Below are positions 18,961 through 27,357 of a stretch of DNA of 64,000 bases, one piece after another. The notes under the pieces are model-generated. The model was not told the DNA's origin and ran no database searches. It saw nothing but the letters and a program-made list of their open reading frames with translations. Both the position numbers and the translations under genes were made by a program. The DNA is from Dactylosporangium siamense (GTDB taxonomy: Bacteria; Actinomycetota; Actinomycetes; Mycobacteriales; Micromonosporaceae): NCBI RefSeq assembly GCF_016862795.1, contig NZ_BONQ01000110.1:124001-188000 (forward strand), read 5' to 3'. Position 1 is the stretch's first letter. The number at the start of each line of letters is the position of its first letter.

Positions 18961-19709
18961 GCGTCATCACCCGCGCGGAGGTCTGCGTCGTCGCGTGCGC
19001 CGAGGTGTGGCGCGGCGACGGGGAGATCCTCGCCAGCCCGATCGGCCTCGTGCCGAGCATCGCCGCCCGTCTGGCCCGCGCCACGTTCGCCCCGGACCTG
19101 CTGCTGTCCGACGGTGAGGCATACCTGACCCAGGGCACCTGGGCGATCGGCGGCACGCCACCGGTCATCGAGGGCTGGATCCCGTTCCGGGCCGTGTTCG
19201 ACCTGCTCTACACCGGCCGCCGGCACGTCATGATGGGCCCCAGCCAGATCGACCGCTACGGCAACGCCAACATCTCGGCCATCGGCGACTTCGCCCGGCC
19301 GACCCGCGCGCTGCTCGGCGTGCGGGGCGCGCCCGGCAACACCGTCAACCACCCGACCAGCTACTGGGTGCCGCGGCACGGGCACCGCTCGTTCGTCGCC
19401 GCGGTGGACATGGTCAGCGGTGTCGGCTATGACCGGGCCGCCGCGAATCCCGCCGCCGGCCGGTACCACGAGATCCGCCGGGTGGTCAGCAACCTCGGCG
19501 TCTTCGACTTCGGCACCGCCGACCACCGGATGCGCCTGGTCTCGGTGCATCCCGGCGTCACCGTCGACGAAATCGTCGCCGCGACCGGCTTCGAGCTGAC
19601 CGTGCCCGCTGACGTCCCGCAGACGCGGCTGCCGACCGACGCGGAACTCGCCCTGATCCGCGAGGTCATCGACCCGGCGTCGGTGCGTGCCCGGGAGGTG
19701 GAGGGGTGA
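18957..19709 (+). CDS. ipdB: COCHEA-CoA hydrolase beta subunit IpdB
   Basis: 250 residues. RAEVCVVACAEVWRGDGEI, LLLSDGEAYL, EGWIPFRAVFD, RHVMMGPSQIDRYGN, NHPTSYWVPRH and VVSNLGVFDFG follow IpdB of actinobacteria. It pairs with IpdA as an alpha/beta hydrolase of ring C. Start coupled to ipdA through ATGA and end coupled to ipdC through GTGA, so the three are made together. Confidence 0.92.
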   Translation: MSVITRAEVCVVACAEVWRGDGEILASPIGLVPSIAARLARATFAPDLLLSDGEAYLTQGTWAIGGTPPVIEGWIPFRAVFDLLYTGRRHVMMGPSQIDRYGNANISAIGDFARPTRALLGVRGAPGNTVNHPTSYWVPRHGHRSFVAAVDMVSGVGYDRAAANPAAGRYHEIRRVVSNLGVFDFGTADHRMRLVSVHPGVTVDEIVAATGFELTVPADVPQTRLPTDAELALIREVIDPASVRAREVEG

Positions 19710-20755
19710 GCTCGCTGCGGACGCCGATCTGCGACCTGTTCGGCATCCGCCACCCGATCGTGCAGACCGGCATGGGCTGGGTCTCCGACGCCCGGCTCAC
19801 CGCCGCCACCGCCAACGCCGGCGGCCTCGGCATCCTCGCCAGCGCGACCCTGTCCTACGAGGAGCTCGTCACCGCGATCAGCGACGTGCGGAAGCTGACT
19901 GACGCGCCGTTCGGGGTCAACCTGCGCGCCGACGCACCGGACGCCGCGAAGCGCGCGGACCTCCTCATCCGGGAAGGTGTACGGGTGGCATCGTTCGCCC
20001 TCGCGCCGAAGCCCGAACTGATCGAGCGGCTCAAGGCCGCCGGGGTGGTGGTCGTGCCGTCCGTCGGCGCGCGCCGCCACGCGGAGAAGGTCGCCGCCTG
20101 GGGCGTGGACGCGGTCGTCGTGCAGGGCGGCGAGGGCGGCGGGCACACCGGCCAGGTCCCCACCACGCTGCTGCTGCCGCAGGTCGTCGACGCCGTCGAC
20201 ATCCCCGTCATCGCGGCGGGCGGCTTCTTCGACGGGCGCGGCCTGGTCGCCGCCCTCGCCTACGGCGCCGCCGGGATCGCGATGGGCACCCGGTTCCTGC
20301 TCACCAGCGACAGCCCGGTCTCCGAATCCGTGCGGCAGCGCTACCTGGACGCCACCCTCACCGACACGGTGGTCACCACCGCGCTGGACGGCGTCCCCCA
20401 GCGGGTCCTGCGCACCCCGTTCGTCGACGGGCTCGGCGAGACCGGCGCGCTGCGGCGGCTGCCACGGGCCGTGCGCAGCGCGCGGACGCTGCGGAGGATG
20501 ACCGGCCGGTCGTGGCTGTCGATGCTGCGCGAGGGCCGGGCCATGCGCGGCAGCCACGAGCTGCGGCTGAGCCAGCTGGTCCTCGCCGCGAACACGCCGA
20601 TGCTGATCCGCGCCGCCATGCTCGACGGCCGGGCCGACGCCGGCGTCATGGCCACCGGGCAGGTCGCCGGCCTCATCGACGACGTGCCCAGCTGCGCCGA
20701 GCTGATCGACCGCATCATGGCCGAGGCCGCCGACACCCTGAAACGGCTCGCCTGA
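19706..20755 (+). CDS. ipdC: Flavin-dependent IpdC (nitronate-monooxygenase-fold enzyme of C/D-ring degradation)
   Basis: 349 residues, TIM-barrel NPD/2-nitropropane-dioxygenase-like family. HPIVQTGMGWV at the start, GGEGGGHTG in the phosphate-binding region, IPVIAAGGFFDGRGL and GTRFLLTSDS are FMN-site motifs also present in mycobacterial IpdC. Known role: a step on CoA-thioester intermediates of the C/D rings before ring opening. GTG start overlaps the ipdB stop. The C-terminal MATGQVAGLIDDVPSC matches the family. Confidence 0.9.
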   Translation: MSSLRTPICDLFGIRHPIVQTGMGWVSDARLTAATANAGGLGILASATLSYEELVTAISDVRKLTDAPFGVNLRADAPDAAKRADLLIREGVRVASFALAPKPELIERLKAAGVVVVPSVGARRHAEKVAAWGVDAVVVQGGEGGGHTGQVPTTLLLPQVVDAVDIPVIAAGGFFDGRGLVAALAYGAAGIAMGTRFLLTSDSPVSESVRQRYLDATLTDTVVTTALDGVPQRVLRTPFVDGLGETGALRRLPRAVRSARTLRRMTGRSWLSMLREGRAMRGSHELRLSQLVLAANTPMLIRAAMLDGRADAGVMATGQVAGLIDDVPSCAELIDRIMAEAADTLKRLA

Positions 20756-21393
20756 TGCCCGCCTACGCCATCGAGGACGTCATCCCGGTCGTCCACCCGT
20801 CCGCGTACGTGCACCCGACCGCGGTGCTCATCGGCGACGTCCACGTCGGCGCCGGCTGTTACGTCGGGCCCCTGGCCAGCCTGCGCGGCGACTTCGGCCG
20901 GATCGTCCTTTCGGAAGGATCCAACGTGCAGGACTCCTGCGTGCTGCACACGTTTCCGGGCACGGTGTTGACGGTGGGCCCGGACGGGCACGTCGGGCAC
21001 GGTGCGGTGCTGCACGGCTGCCGGGTCGGCGAGGGCGCGCTCATCGGCATCAACGCGGTCGTGCTGGACGGCGCGTTCGTCGGCGAGTACGCGTTCGTCG
21101 GCGCGCACTCCCTCGTCAAGGCCGAGTTCGAGGTGCCGCCGAGGACCCTGGCCGCCGGCGTGCCGGCCCGCGTCGTGCGGGACCTGACGGACGTCGAGCT
21201 GGCCTGGAAGGCGCACGGGACCGGGGTCTACCAGGCGCTCGCCGTGCGCAGCCGCTCACTACGTCCGGTGGAGCCGCTGCCGGCGCCCGAGCCGGACCGG
21301 CCGGCGCTGTCGACCTCCGCGGCGACCGCGGTGCCGCTCGACCAGGCCCGGCGTGCCTCTGGCGCACCAAGCAAGCGCTTGGTAGAGTCGTGA
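20755..21393 (+). CDS. PaaY-like hexapeptide-repeat protein (gamma-carbonic-anhydrase fold)
   Basis: 212 residues. Left-handed beta-helix hexapeptides (VHPTAVLIGDVHVGAGCYVGP and on) with QDSCVLHTFPG and GHGAVLHGC hold the metal-binding His residues expected of the gamma-class fold. Close relatives are PaaY, a thioesterase that clears stalled CoA esters in phenylacetate degradation, and CaiE. A CoA-salvage role in ring degradation is a reasonable inference. Start within the ipdC stop (TGATG). The last codons contain operator O3, so the tail PSKRLVES is partly dictated by the regulatory site; residues after ~175 look like added linker. Confidence 0.82.
   Translation: MPAYAIEDVIPVVHPSAYVHPTAVLIGDVHVGAGCYVGPLASLRGDFGRIVLSEGSNVQDSCVLHTFPGTVLTVGPDGHVGHGAVLHGCRVGEGALIGINAVVLDGAFVGEYAFVGAHSLVKAEFEVPPRTLAAGVPARVVRDLTDVELAWKAHGTGVYQALAVRSRSLRPVEPLPAPEPDRPALSTSAATAVPLDQARRASGAPSKRLVES
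21366..21388 (+). promoter_or_regulatory. KstR2-type operator O3 and leaderless promoter inside the end of the hexapeptide gene
   Basis: Operator ACCAAGCAAGCGCTTGGT at 21366-21383 contains an exact AnCAAGnnCTTGnT. Its last T starts the -10 box TAGAGT (21383-21388), which ends 7 bases before ATG 21396. The next gene is therefore probably transcribed leaderless from this internal promoter. Confidence 0.8.
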
Positions 21394-21395
21394 TC

Positions 21396-22151
21396 ATGCC
21401 TTCCAGAACTCAGGGCCACGGGCTGCTCGCCGGGCGCACCGTGCTGGTGACCGCCGCCGCGGGCACCGGTATCGGGTTCGCCACCGCCGAGCGGTGCGTC
21501 GAGGAGGGTGCCCGCGTCGTCGTCTCCGACCGGCACGAGCGCCGCCTCGCCGAGGCCGCCGACCGGCTCGGCGTCCTCGGGGTGCCGTGCGACGTCACCG
21601 ACCAGGCGCAGGTCGAGCACCTGTTCGCCACCGCCGTGGCGCACTTCGGCGGCGGCCTGGACGTCCTCGTCAACAACGCCGGGCTCGGCGGCACCGCGGC
21701 GGTGGTCGACATGACCGACGAGCAGTGGGGCAGCGTCCTGGACGTCACGCTCACCGGCACCTTCCGCTGCACCAGAGCCGCGCTGCGACACATGATCCCG
21801 CGCGGCACCGGCGTGATCGTCAACAACGCCTCCGTCATCGGTTGGCGGGCCCAGGAGGGCCAGGCGCACTACGCGGCGGCGAAGGCCGGGGTCATGGCAC
21901 TCACCCGCTGCTCCGCCCTCGAGGCGGCGCACGCCGGGGTGCGGGTCAACGCCGTCGCGCCCAGCCTGGCGATGCATCCGCACCTGGCGAAGGTCACCAC
22001 GGACGAGCTCCTGGCCGAGCTGTCCACCCGGGAGGCGTTCGGGCGCCCCGCCGAGCCGTGGGAGATCGCCAACGTGATCGTGTTCCTGGCCAGCGAATAC
22101 AGCTCGTACATGACCGGCGAGGTCGTCTCGGTCAGCAGTCAACACCCCTAG
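21396..22151 (+). CDS. ipdF: SDR family dehydrogenase, IpdF-like
   Basis: 251 residues. The glycine motif TAAAGTGIG is unusual for SDRs and, with SDRHERRL, NNASVIGWRAQ, HYAAAKAGVMALTRCSALEA and the ending TGEVVSVSSQHP, recalls the SDR of the mycobacterial KstR2 regulon (IpdF/Rv3559c type). It should act as a hydroxyacyl-CoA dehydrogenase on a C/D-ring CoA ester. ATG 21396 fits a leaderless start; GTG 21390 is the alternative. First gene of a nine-gene run up to 28987. The orthologue name is from memory and less certain than for ipdABC. Confidence 0.78.
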   Translation: MPSRTQGHGLLAGRTVLVTAAAGTGIGFATAERCVEEGARVVVSDRHERRLAEAADRLGVLGVPCDVTDQAQVEHLFATAVAHFGGGLDVLVNNAGLGGTAAVVDMTDEQWGSVLDVTLTGTFRCTRAALRHMIPRGTGVIVNNASVIGWRAQEGQAHYAAAKAGVMALTRCSALEAAHAGVRVNAVAPSLAMHPHLAKVTTDELLAELSTREAFGRPAEPWEIANVIVFLASEYSSYMTGEVVSVSSQHP

Positions 22152-22160
22152 GAGCCCGGC

Positions 22161-22586
22161 ATGGTCGACGACAGTGCCGTCGGGGCGATCGGCGAGCCGT
22201 TCACCCTCGACGTCGAACGCGGCAAGATCCGCGAGTTCGCCCGGGCGACCGGCTCGGCGAACCCCGCATACCTCGAAACGGACGACCCGGTGATCCCGCC
22301 GACGTTCCTCACCACGGCGTTCTTCTGGCAGACCGGTGTGTCCGACCCGTGGACCGCGGTCGCGATGGACCAGCGCAAGGGCCTGCACGCCGAGCAGGAG
22401 TTCGTGTTCCACGGCCCGCCGCCGCGCGCCGGCGACCGGCTCACCGGACGGTCCCGGATCGAGTCGGTCACCCGCAAGGAGGGCCGCAGCGGCACCCTCG
22501 CGTTCGCCGTGATGGTCACCGAGTTCCACGACGAGGCCGGCCGGCACGTCGCCACCGCCCGCCTGACGGGGGTCGAGACGGCATGA
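22161..22586 (+). CDS. MaoC-like hydratase, non-catalytic (FAS1/HadA-type) subunit
   Basis: 141 residues, hot-dog fold. TLDVERGKIREFARATGSANPAYLE corresponds to the N-terminal MaoC domain but lacks the Asp-x4-His catalytic motif; IPPTFLTTAFFW, HAEQEFVFHGPPPRAGD and the C-terminal TARLTG fit HadA/HadC-like partners. It should pair with the product of 22660-23028 to hydrate an enoyl-CoA. ATG 22161 follows TAGGAGCCC. Its TGA overlaps the start of a 26-codon repeat-borne ORF. Confidence 0.85.
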   Translation: MVDDSAVGAIGEPFTLDVERGKIREFARATGSANPAYLETDDPVIPPTFLTTAFFWQTGVSDPWTAVAMDQRKGLHAEQEFVFHGPPPRAGDRLTGRSRIESVTRKEGRSGTLAFAVMVTEFHDEAGRHVATARLTGVETA

Positions 22587-22663
22587 GCGAGCTTCGCGAG
22601 CGAATCATGTCGCAGGTCCGGCTCAGGCCGACGCCTGGAGCGCAGCGGAAGGTGGCGGCATGA
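22583..22663 (+). repeat. MIRU-like intra-operon insertion with a 26-codon ORF
   Basis: 81 bases between the two MaoC subunit genes encode MSELRERIMSQVRLRP and ten more residues. The ATG (22583-22585) overlaps the upstream TGA as ATGA, and its own TGA (22661-22663) overlaps the next ATG as ATGA. The 5' part (GAGCGAGCTTCGCGAGCGAA) contains a short palindrome. Mycobacterial interspersed repetitive units have exactly this layout: small, in operons, with an ORF coupled on both sides. No family identity is claimed. The peptide may have no function beyond keeping ribosomes moving. Confidence 0.6.
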
Positions 22664-23028
22664 GCTCCACCTTCGGTCCGCTGACCCGCACGGACCTGGT
22701 GCGCTACCAGGGCGCCTCCGGCGACTTCAACCCGATCCACCACGACGAGCCGTTCGCCGTGTCCACCGGCCTGCCCGCGCCGCTGTCGCTGGGCATGCTG
22801 CAGGCGGGCTACCTGGCGACCTGGGCCACCGACCGGTTCGGTGCCGGCGCGATCCGCTCCTTCCGGGTCCGCTTCGCCGCCCAGGTCTTCCCCGGCGACA
22901 CCGTCACCTGCGACGGCACCGTCGTGCGGCAGGACACCGAGAGCCTCGACGTCGAGATGACCTGCACCACCCAGGACGGCACCGTCGCCGTCTACGGCTG
23001 GGCCACCTTCGCTTTGGAGACACCGTGA
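22660..23028 (+). CDS. MaoC-like enoyl-CoA hydratase, catalytic subunit
   Basis: 122 residues, hot-dog fold. YQGASGDFNPIHHDEPFA contains the hydratase-2 active site Asp-x4-His, followed by PLSLGMLQAGYLATW and VRFAAQVFPGD, the usual MaoC continuation. With the preceding non-catalytic subunit it should form a heteromeric (R)-specific hydratase like HadAB or ChsH1-ChsH2. ATG 22660 overlaps the stop of the repeat-borne ORF, so initiation may depend on ribosomes leaving it. End overlaps echA20 (GTGA). Confidence 0.87.
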   Translation: MSSTFGPLTRTDLVRYQGASGDFNPIHHDEPFAVSTGLPAPLSLGMLQAGYLATWATDRFGAGAIRSFRVRFAAQVFPGDTVTCDGTVVRQDTESLDVEMTCTTQDGTVAVYGWATFALETP

Positions 23029-23759
23029 TCGAGTCCACAGTGGACGACCTGGGCGTGGCCGAGATCGTCATGGCCAACCCGCCGGTGAACGCGCTGCCGG
23101 TGGCCGGCTGGTTCGCCCTCGCCGCCGCCCTCGACGCGGCCGGCGCCGACCCCGCGGTCCGCGCCGTGGTGCTGCGCGCCGAGGGGCGCGGCTTCAACGC
23201 CGGCGTCGACATCAAGGAACTGCAGGCCGCGACGAGTCACGCCGCCCTCGTCGGGGTCAACCGGGGCTGCGCGGCCGCGTTCAGCGCCGTCTACGACTGC
23301 CCCGTCCCCGTCATCGCCGCCGTGCACGGCTTCTGCCTCGGCGGCGGCATCGGCCTCGTCGGCAACGCCGACGTCATCGTCGCCTCCGAGGACGCCACGT
23401 TCGGGCTGCCCGAGGTCGACCGCGGCGCCCTGGGTGCGGCCACCCATCTGTCCCGGCTGGTGCCGCAGCACAAGATGCGGGCCATGATGTACACCTCGGC
23501 CACCGCCACCGCCGCCGAACTGCACGCCTTCGGCTCGGTCCTCAGCGTCGTGCCCCGCGAGGAGCTGCGGGCCGCGGCCTTCGCCGTCGCCCACGACATC
23601 GCCGGCAAGGACCCGCAGGTCATCCGCGCGGCGAAGGAGTCGCTCAACGGCATCGACCCGTGGGACCCGAAACGCAGCTACCGCTACGAGCAGGGCTTCA
23701 CCTTCGAGCTCAACCTCACCGGCGTGGCCGACCAGGTCCGGATGGATTTCGGTAAATGA
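23025..23759 (+). CDS. echA20: EchA20, crotonase-family hydrolase of steroid ring D
   Basis: 244 residues, crotonase fold. ANPPVNALPVAGWFALA, RAEGRGFNAGVDIKELQ, NRGCAAAF, HGFCLGGGIGLVGNADVIVASEDATFGLPEVDRGALGAATHLSRLVPQH and the C-terminal EQGFTFELNLTGVAD all follow mycobacterial EchA20, which opens ring D hydrolytically before IpdAB acts. Coupled at both ends (GTGA upstream, ATGA downstream). In mycobacteria echA20 lies beside ipdAB; here it has moved into the operon under O3. Confidence 0.92.
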   Translation: MIESTVDDLGVAEIVMANPPVNALPVAGWFALAAALDAAGADPAVRAVVLRAEGRGFNAGVDIKELQAATSHAALVGVNRGCAAAFSAVYDCPVPVIAAVHGFCLGGGIGLVGNADVIVASEDATFGLPEVDRGALGAATHLSRLVPQHKMRAMMYTSATATAAELHAFGSVLSVVPREELRAAAFAVAHDIAGKDPQVIRAAKESLNGIDPWDPKRSYRYEQGFTFELNLTGVADQVRMDFGK

Positions 23760-24889
23760 TCAGCCTACTGGACACCGCGGAGGAGGCCGAGTTCCGGGCC
23801 GAGGCCCGCGACTGGCTGCGCGCCAACGTCCCCGGGCCGCTGCCGTCCGGCGACACCCGCGACGGCTTCGCCGAGCACCTGCACTGGGAGCGCGCCCTGT
23901 TCGACGCCGGTTGGGCGGTCGTGTCGTGGCCGCGGCGGTACGGCGGCCGCGACGCGTCCCTGTGGCAGTGGCTCATCTTCGAGGAGGAGTACTACGCCGC
24001 CGGGGCGCCGCAACGGGTCACCCAGAACGGCATCTTCCTGCTCGCCCCGACGCTGTTCGAGTTCGGCACGCCGGACCAACAGGACCGGCTGCTGCCGCGG
24101 ATGGCCGCCGCCCAGGACCTGTGGTGCCAGGGCTGGTCCGAGCCCGGCGCCGGCAGCGACCTCGCCGCCATCACCAGCCGCGCGTCGGCCGTTGAGGGGG
24201 GCTGGCGGCTCAACGGGCAGAAGACCTGGACGACCCGCGGCGCGTTCAGCACGCACCTGTTCGGGCTGTTCCGCACCGACCCGGCCGCCGCCCGCCACCG
24301 CGGCCTGACCTACTTCCTCGTGCCGCTGGACGCCGACGGGGTCACGGTCCGCGGCTTCGGCCGCCTCGACGGCGACGAGGGCTTCGCCGAGGTCTTCTTC
24401 GACAACGTCCACGTGCCCGCCGACGCGGTCCTGGGCGAACCCGGCAGCGGCTGGCAGGTGGCCATGTCCACCACCGGCTCCGAACGCGGCCTCACGCTGC
24501 GCTCCCCGGGCCGGTTCCTGCACACCGCGCAGCGGCTCATCGCGCTCGCCGCCGCCCAGGGCGACCGGCTGCGGCCCGCCGTGCGGGAGCGGGTCACCCG
24601 GGCCTGGCTCAACGCCCGCGCGTATCAGCTGTTCACCCTCAACCAGGTCACCGACCTCGTCGAGGGCCGGGCCCCCGGCGCGCGGTCCAGCCTCAACAAG
24701 CTGTTCTGGTCGCGGCTGGACATCGAGCTGCACGAGATCGCCCTGGAGCTGCTCGGCGGCGAGGCCGTCCTGGACTCCCCGTGGACCCGCGGCTTCCAGT
24801 TCTCCCTCGCCGGGCCGATCTACGCCGGCACCAACGAGATCCAGCGCAACATCGTCGCCGAGCGCGTCCTCGGCCTGCCCCGAGCGTGA
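23756..24889 (+). CDS. Acyl-CoA dehydrogenase, FadE30/FadE31-like
   Basis: 377 residues, full-length acyl-CoA dehydrogenase. It has an N-terminal helical domain (WPRRYGGRDA, FEEEYYAAGAP), the FAD/substrate motifs WSEPGAGSDLA and LNGQKTWTT, the middle beta domain, and the C-terminal IYAGTNEIQRNIVAERVLGLPR that binds FAD. The overall pattern, including GLFRTDPAAARHRGLTYF and LRSPGRFL, is closest to FadE31/FadE30 of the C/D-ring gene set. It could desaturate HIP-CoA or a later diacid CoA. ATG overlaps the echA20 stop. Confidence 0.87.
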   Translation: MISLLDTAEEAEFRAEARDWLRANVPGPLPSGDTRDGFAEHLHWERALFDAGWAVVSWPRRYGGRDASLWQWLIFEEEYYAAGAPQRVTQNGIFLLAPTLFEFGTPDQQDRLLPRMAAAQDLWCQGWSEPGAGSDLAAITSRASAVEGGWRLNGQKTWTTRGAFSTHLFGLFRTDPAAARHRGLTYFLVPLDADGVTVRGFGRLDGDEGFAEVFFDNVHVPADAVLGEPGSGWQVAMSTTGSERGLTLRSPGRFLHTAQRLIALAAAQGDRLRPAVRERVTRAWLNARAYQLFTLNQVTDLVEGRAPGARSSLNKLFWSRLDIELHEIALELLGGEAVLDSPWTRGFQFSLAGPIYAGTNEIQRNIVAERVLGLPRA

Positions 24890-24899
24890 AGGAGCCACC

Positions 24900-25790
24900 G
24901 TGCGGTTCGCGTTGACCGAGGACCAGGTCGCCCTGCGCGACGCGGTCACGGCACCCCTCGCGGCGGGGGACTGGGACGCCCTCGCCGGCATCGGGGTCTT
25001 CGCCGCCATGACCGACCTCGGCCTGGACGAGACCGACCTCGTGCCGGTCCTCGAGGAGGTAGGCCACGCCGCCGTCGCCGCGCCGGTGACCGCGACCGCG
25101 TTCGTCGCCGCGCCGCTGCTCCTCGCCCTGGGCGACGACCGGGCCGCCGCGGGGACCTTGCGGGTTGCGGTCGCCGGGCCCGGTGGCCTCACCCCGTTCG
25201 GCGGCCACGCCGACCTCGTGCTGCACCTCGACGGCGGCACCGCCCGCGCCGGCGGCGCCCGGGTCAAGGCGTCCACTGTGGACATCAGCCTGGACGCGGT
25301 CGCGTCCACCGCCGGTGAGGTCCTCACCGACGACCCGGCACTCGTCGGGGCGGCCGCCGCCCGCGCCGCCCTCGGGCACGCCGCCGAGCTGGTCGGGCTC
25401 GGGCGGCGGATGCTGGAGCTGACCGTCGGCTACGTCAAGCAGCGGCACCAGTTCGGCGCGCCCGTCGGCAGCTTCCAGGCCGTCAAGCACCAGCTCGCCG
25501 ACGCGTACCTCGGCCTCGAGTTCGCCCGCCCCGCCGTCCTCGCCGCCGCCTGGGCACTGCGGGAGGGCGCGGGCGCACGCGAAGCCGTCGACGGGGCCGT
25601 GGTGCTCGCCGCCGACGCCGCCCACGCCGCGAGCCGCGCCGCGATCCAGTGCCACGGCGCGATCGGCTACACCGTCGAATACGAGCTGCACCGCTACGCC
25701 AAACGCGCCTGGGCCCTCGCCGCCCTCGCCACCCCCGGCGACCGGCTCGACGCGCTCGCCACCACGATCGGCCTGCCGAAGGAGCTTTGA
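24900..25790 (+). CDS. Acyl-CoA dehydrogenase-like subunit (FadE32/FadE33 type, short)
   Basis: 296 residues, about 80 shorter than a standard acyl-CoA dehydrogenase. The N-terminal helical region and middle domain are condensed; the C-terminal helical bundle is clear (VKQRHQFGAPVGSFQAVKHQLAD, QCHGAIGYTVEYELHRYAKRAW). Actinobacterial steroid degradation uses alpha2-beta2 dehydrogenases in which one subunit lacks part of the FAD site. This protein fits such a subunit, with 23756-24889 the probable partner. GTG 24900 follows AAGGAGCCACC. Which partner it binds is inference. Confidence 0.83.
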   Translation: MRFALTEDQVALRDAVTAPLAAGDWDALAGIGVFAAMTDLGLDETDLVPVLEEVGHAAVAAPVTATAFVAAPLLLALGDDRAAAGTLRVAVAGPGGLTPFGGHADLVLHLDGGTARAGGARVKASTVDISLDAVASTAGEVLTDDPALVGAAAARAALGHAAELVGLGRRMLELTVGYVKQRHQFGAPVGSFQAVKHQLADAYLGLEFARPAVLAAAWALREGAGAREAVDGAVVLAADAAHAASRAAIQCHGAIGYTVEYELHRYAKRAWALAALATPGDRLDALATTIGLPKEL

Positions 25791-26632
25791 TGACCGACGA
25801 AGACGTCGTTCGCTACCGTACCGACGGGCCGGTGGCGATCGTGACGATGCACCGGCCCCAGTACGGCAACGCGCAGAACTCGGCGATGACCTACGCGCTC
25901 GACGACGCGCTGTACCGGGCCGCCGACGACGATGAGGTGAAGGTCATCGTGCTCACGGGGGAGGGCAAGCACTTCTCCGCCGGGCACGACATCGGCACCC
26001 CCGGCCGGGACGTCGACACCACGTTTCCGCGCCGCGCCGGGCTCTGGTGGGACCACGTCGGCAAACCTGGCGCGGAGAGCCGGTTCGCCCGCGAGTCCGA
26101 GGTCTACCTGGGCATGTGCCGGCGCTGGCGGGAGCTGCCGAAACCGACCATCGCCGCGGTCCAGGGCGCCTGCATCGCGGGCGGGCTGATGCTCGCCTGG
26201 TGCTGCGACCTCATCGTCGCCGCCGACGACGCGTTCTTCGCCGACCCCGTCGTGAAGATGGGCATCCCCGGCGTCGAGTACTTCGCCCACCCGTGGGTGA
26301 TGGGCCCCCGCCACGCGAAGGAGTTCCTGTTCCTCGGCGAGCGGGTGCACGCCGAGCGGGCCCTGCAGCTCGGCATGGTCAACCGGGTCGTGCCCCGCGC
26401 CGACCTGGAGTCGTCCACGATGGACATCGCGCGGCGGATCGCGCAGATGCCCCGGCTCGGCCTGGCCCTGACGAAGAAGGCCGTCAACCAGGCCGAGGAT
26501 CTGATGGGGCTGCGCGCCGGAATGGACTCGGTGTTCGGGCTGCACCACGTCGCGCACGCGCACAACGCCGAAGTGGGTCAGGACTCCCTGGCGGGGCACG
26601 ACGCCAGGTCCATGCGCGACGGCGGTCGCTGA
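25790..26632 (+). CDS. Enoyl-CoA hydratase/isomerase family protein
   Basis: 280 residues, crotonase superfamily. Oxyanion-hole loops: GKHFSAGHDIGTPG and QGACIAGGLMLAWCCDLIVAADDAFFADP, the latter ending in an Asp-Pro active-site segment. An insertion after the first loop (DTTFPRRAGLWWDHVGKPGAESRFARE) is typical of a subgroup often found beside aromatic or alicyclic acid genes. Start overlaps the previous stop (TGATG), and the end overlaps the next SDR the same way. Distinct from EchA20; probably handles another double bond in the same pathway. Confidence 0.85.
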   Translation: MTDEDVVRYRTDGPVAIVTMHRPQYGNAQNSAMTYALDDALYRAADDDEVKVIVLTGEGKHFSAGHDIGTPGRDVDTTFPRRAGLWWDHVGKPGAESRFARESEVYLGMCRRWRELPKPTIAAVQGACIAGGLMLAWCCDLIVAADDAFFADPVVKMGIPGVEYFAHPWVMGPRHAKEFLFLGERVHAERALQLGMVNRVVPRADLESSTMDIARRIAQMPRLGLALTKKAVNQAEDLMGLRAGMDSVFGLHHVAHAHNAEVGQDSLAGHDARSMRDGGR

Positions 26633-27357
26633 TGCCGCACCGCTACGACGGCCGCGTCGCCCTCGTCACCGGTGCCGCCTCCGGCATCGGACGGGCCACG
26701 GCGATCCGCCTGCGCGACGAAGGCGCCCGGGTCGTCGGCCTCGACCTCGCGCCCGTCCACGTCGACGGTGTCCAGGGCATCGAATGCGACCTGCGCGACG
26801 AGGAGCAGGTCGCGGCCGCCGTCGCCGACGCCCTGGTCCGGGGCGGCCGGCTCGACCTCCTCGCCAACGTCGCCGGGGTCGCCGCGTCCGCGCACACCAC
26901 CGACGTCACCCTGGCCGAGTGGGACCGGATCCTCGCGGTGAACCTCACCGGCACGTTCCTCGCCTGCCGCGCCGCCCTGCCGCACCTGGTCGCCACCCGG
27001 GGAGCCGTCGTCAACGTCGCCTCCCTGGCGGGGGTGCGCGGCTGGCGGTACAGCGCGGCGTACTCCGCCGCCAAGGCCGGGGTCGTCGGGCTCACCCGGG
27101 CCCTGGCGGTGGAGTACGCACCCGACGGGGTGCGGGTCGCCTGCGTCTGCCCGGGATCCGTGGACACGCCGCTGAAACGCGACCTGGTGCCCGCGGCGGA
27201 CCAGGACCCGCGGCTGGCCGGGCACGCCCGGGCGCTGCTCGACCCGCCGGTCGCCGACCCGGCCGAGGTCGCCGCCGCGATCGCCTACCTCGGCTCGGCG
27301 GAGGCACGCTTCGCCACCGGCGCGGTGCTGCGGCTCGACGGGGGCGCCGGTGTCTGA
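26632..27357 (+). CDS. Short-chain dehydrogenase/reductase
   Basis: 241 residues, classical SDR: TGAASGIG cofactor loop, a NVAG instead of NNAG after strand 4, SLAGVRGW, catalytic YSAAK, PGSVDTPL and the terminal LDGGAGV. Fifth SDR of the catabolic blocks. Coupled to the hydratase upstream (TGATG). The downstream ligase starts at a GTG just before this stop, within a tandem repeat. Confidence 0.86.
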   Translation: MPHRYDGRVALVTGAASGIGRATAIRLRDEGARVVGLDLAPVHVDGVQGIECDLRDEEQVAAAVADALVRGGRLDLLANVAGVAASAHTTDVTLAEWDRILAVNLTGTFLACRAALPHLVATRGAVVNVASLAGVRGWRYSAAYSAAKAGVVGLTRALAVEYAPDGVRVACVCPGSVDTPLKRDLVPAADQDPRLAGHARALLDPPVADPAEVAAAIAYLGSAEARFATGAVLRLDGGAGV

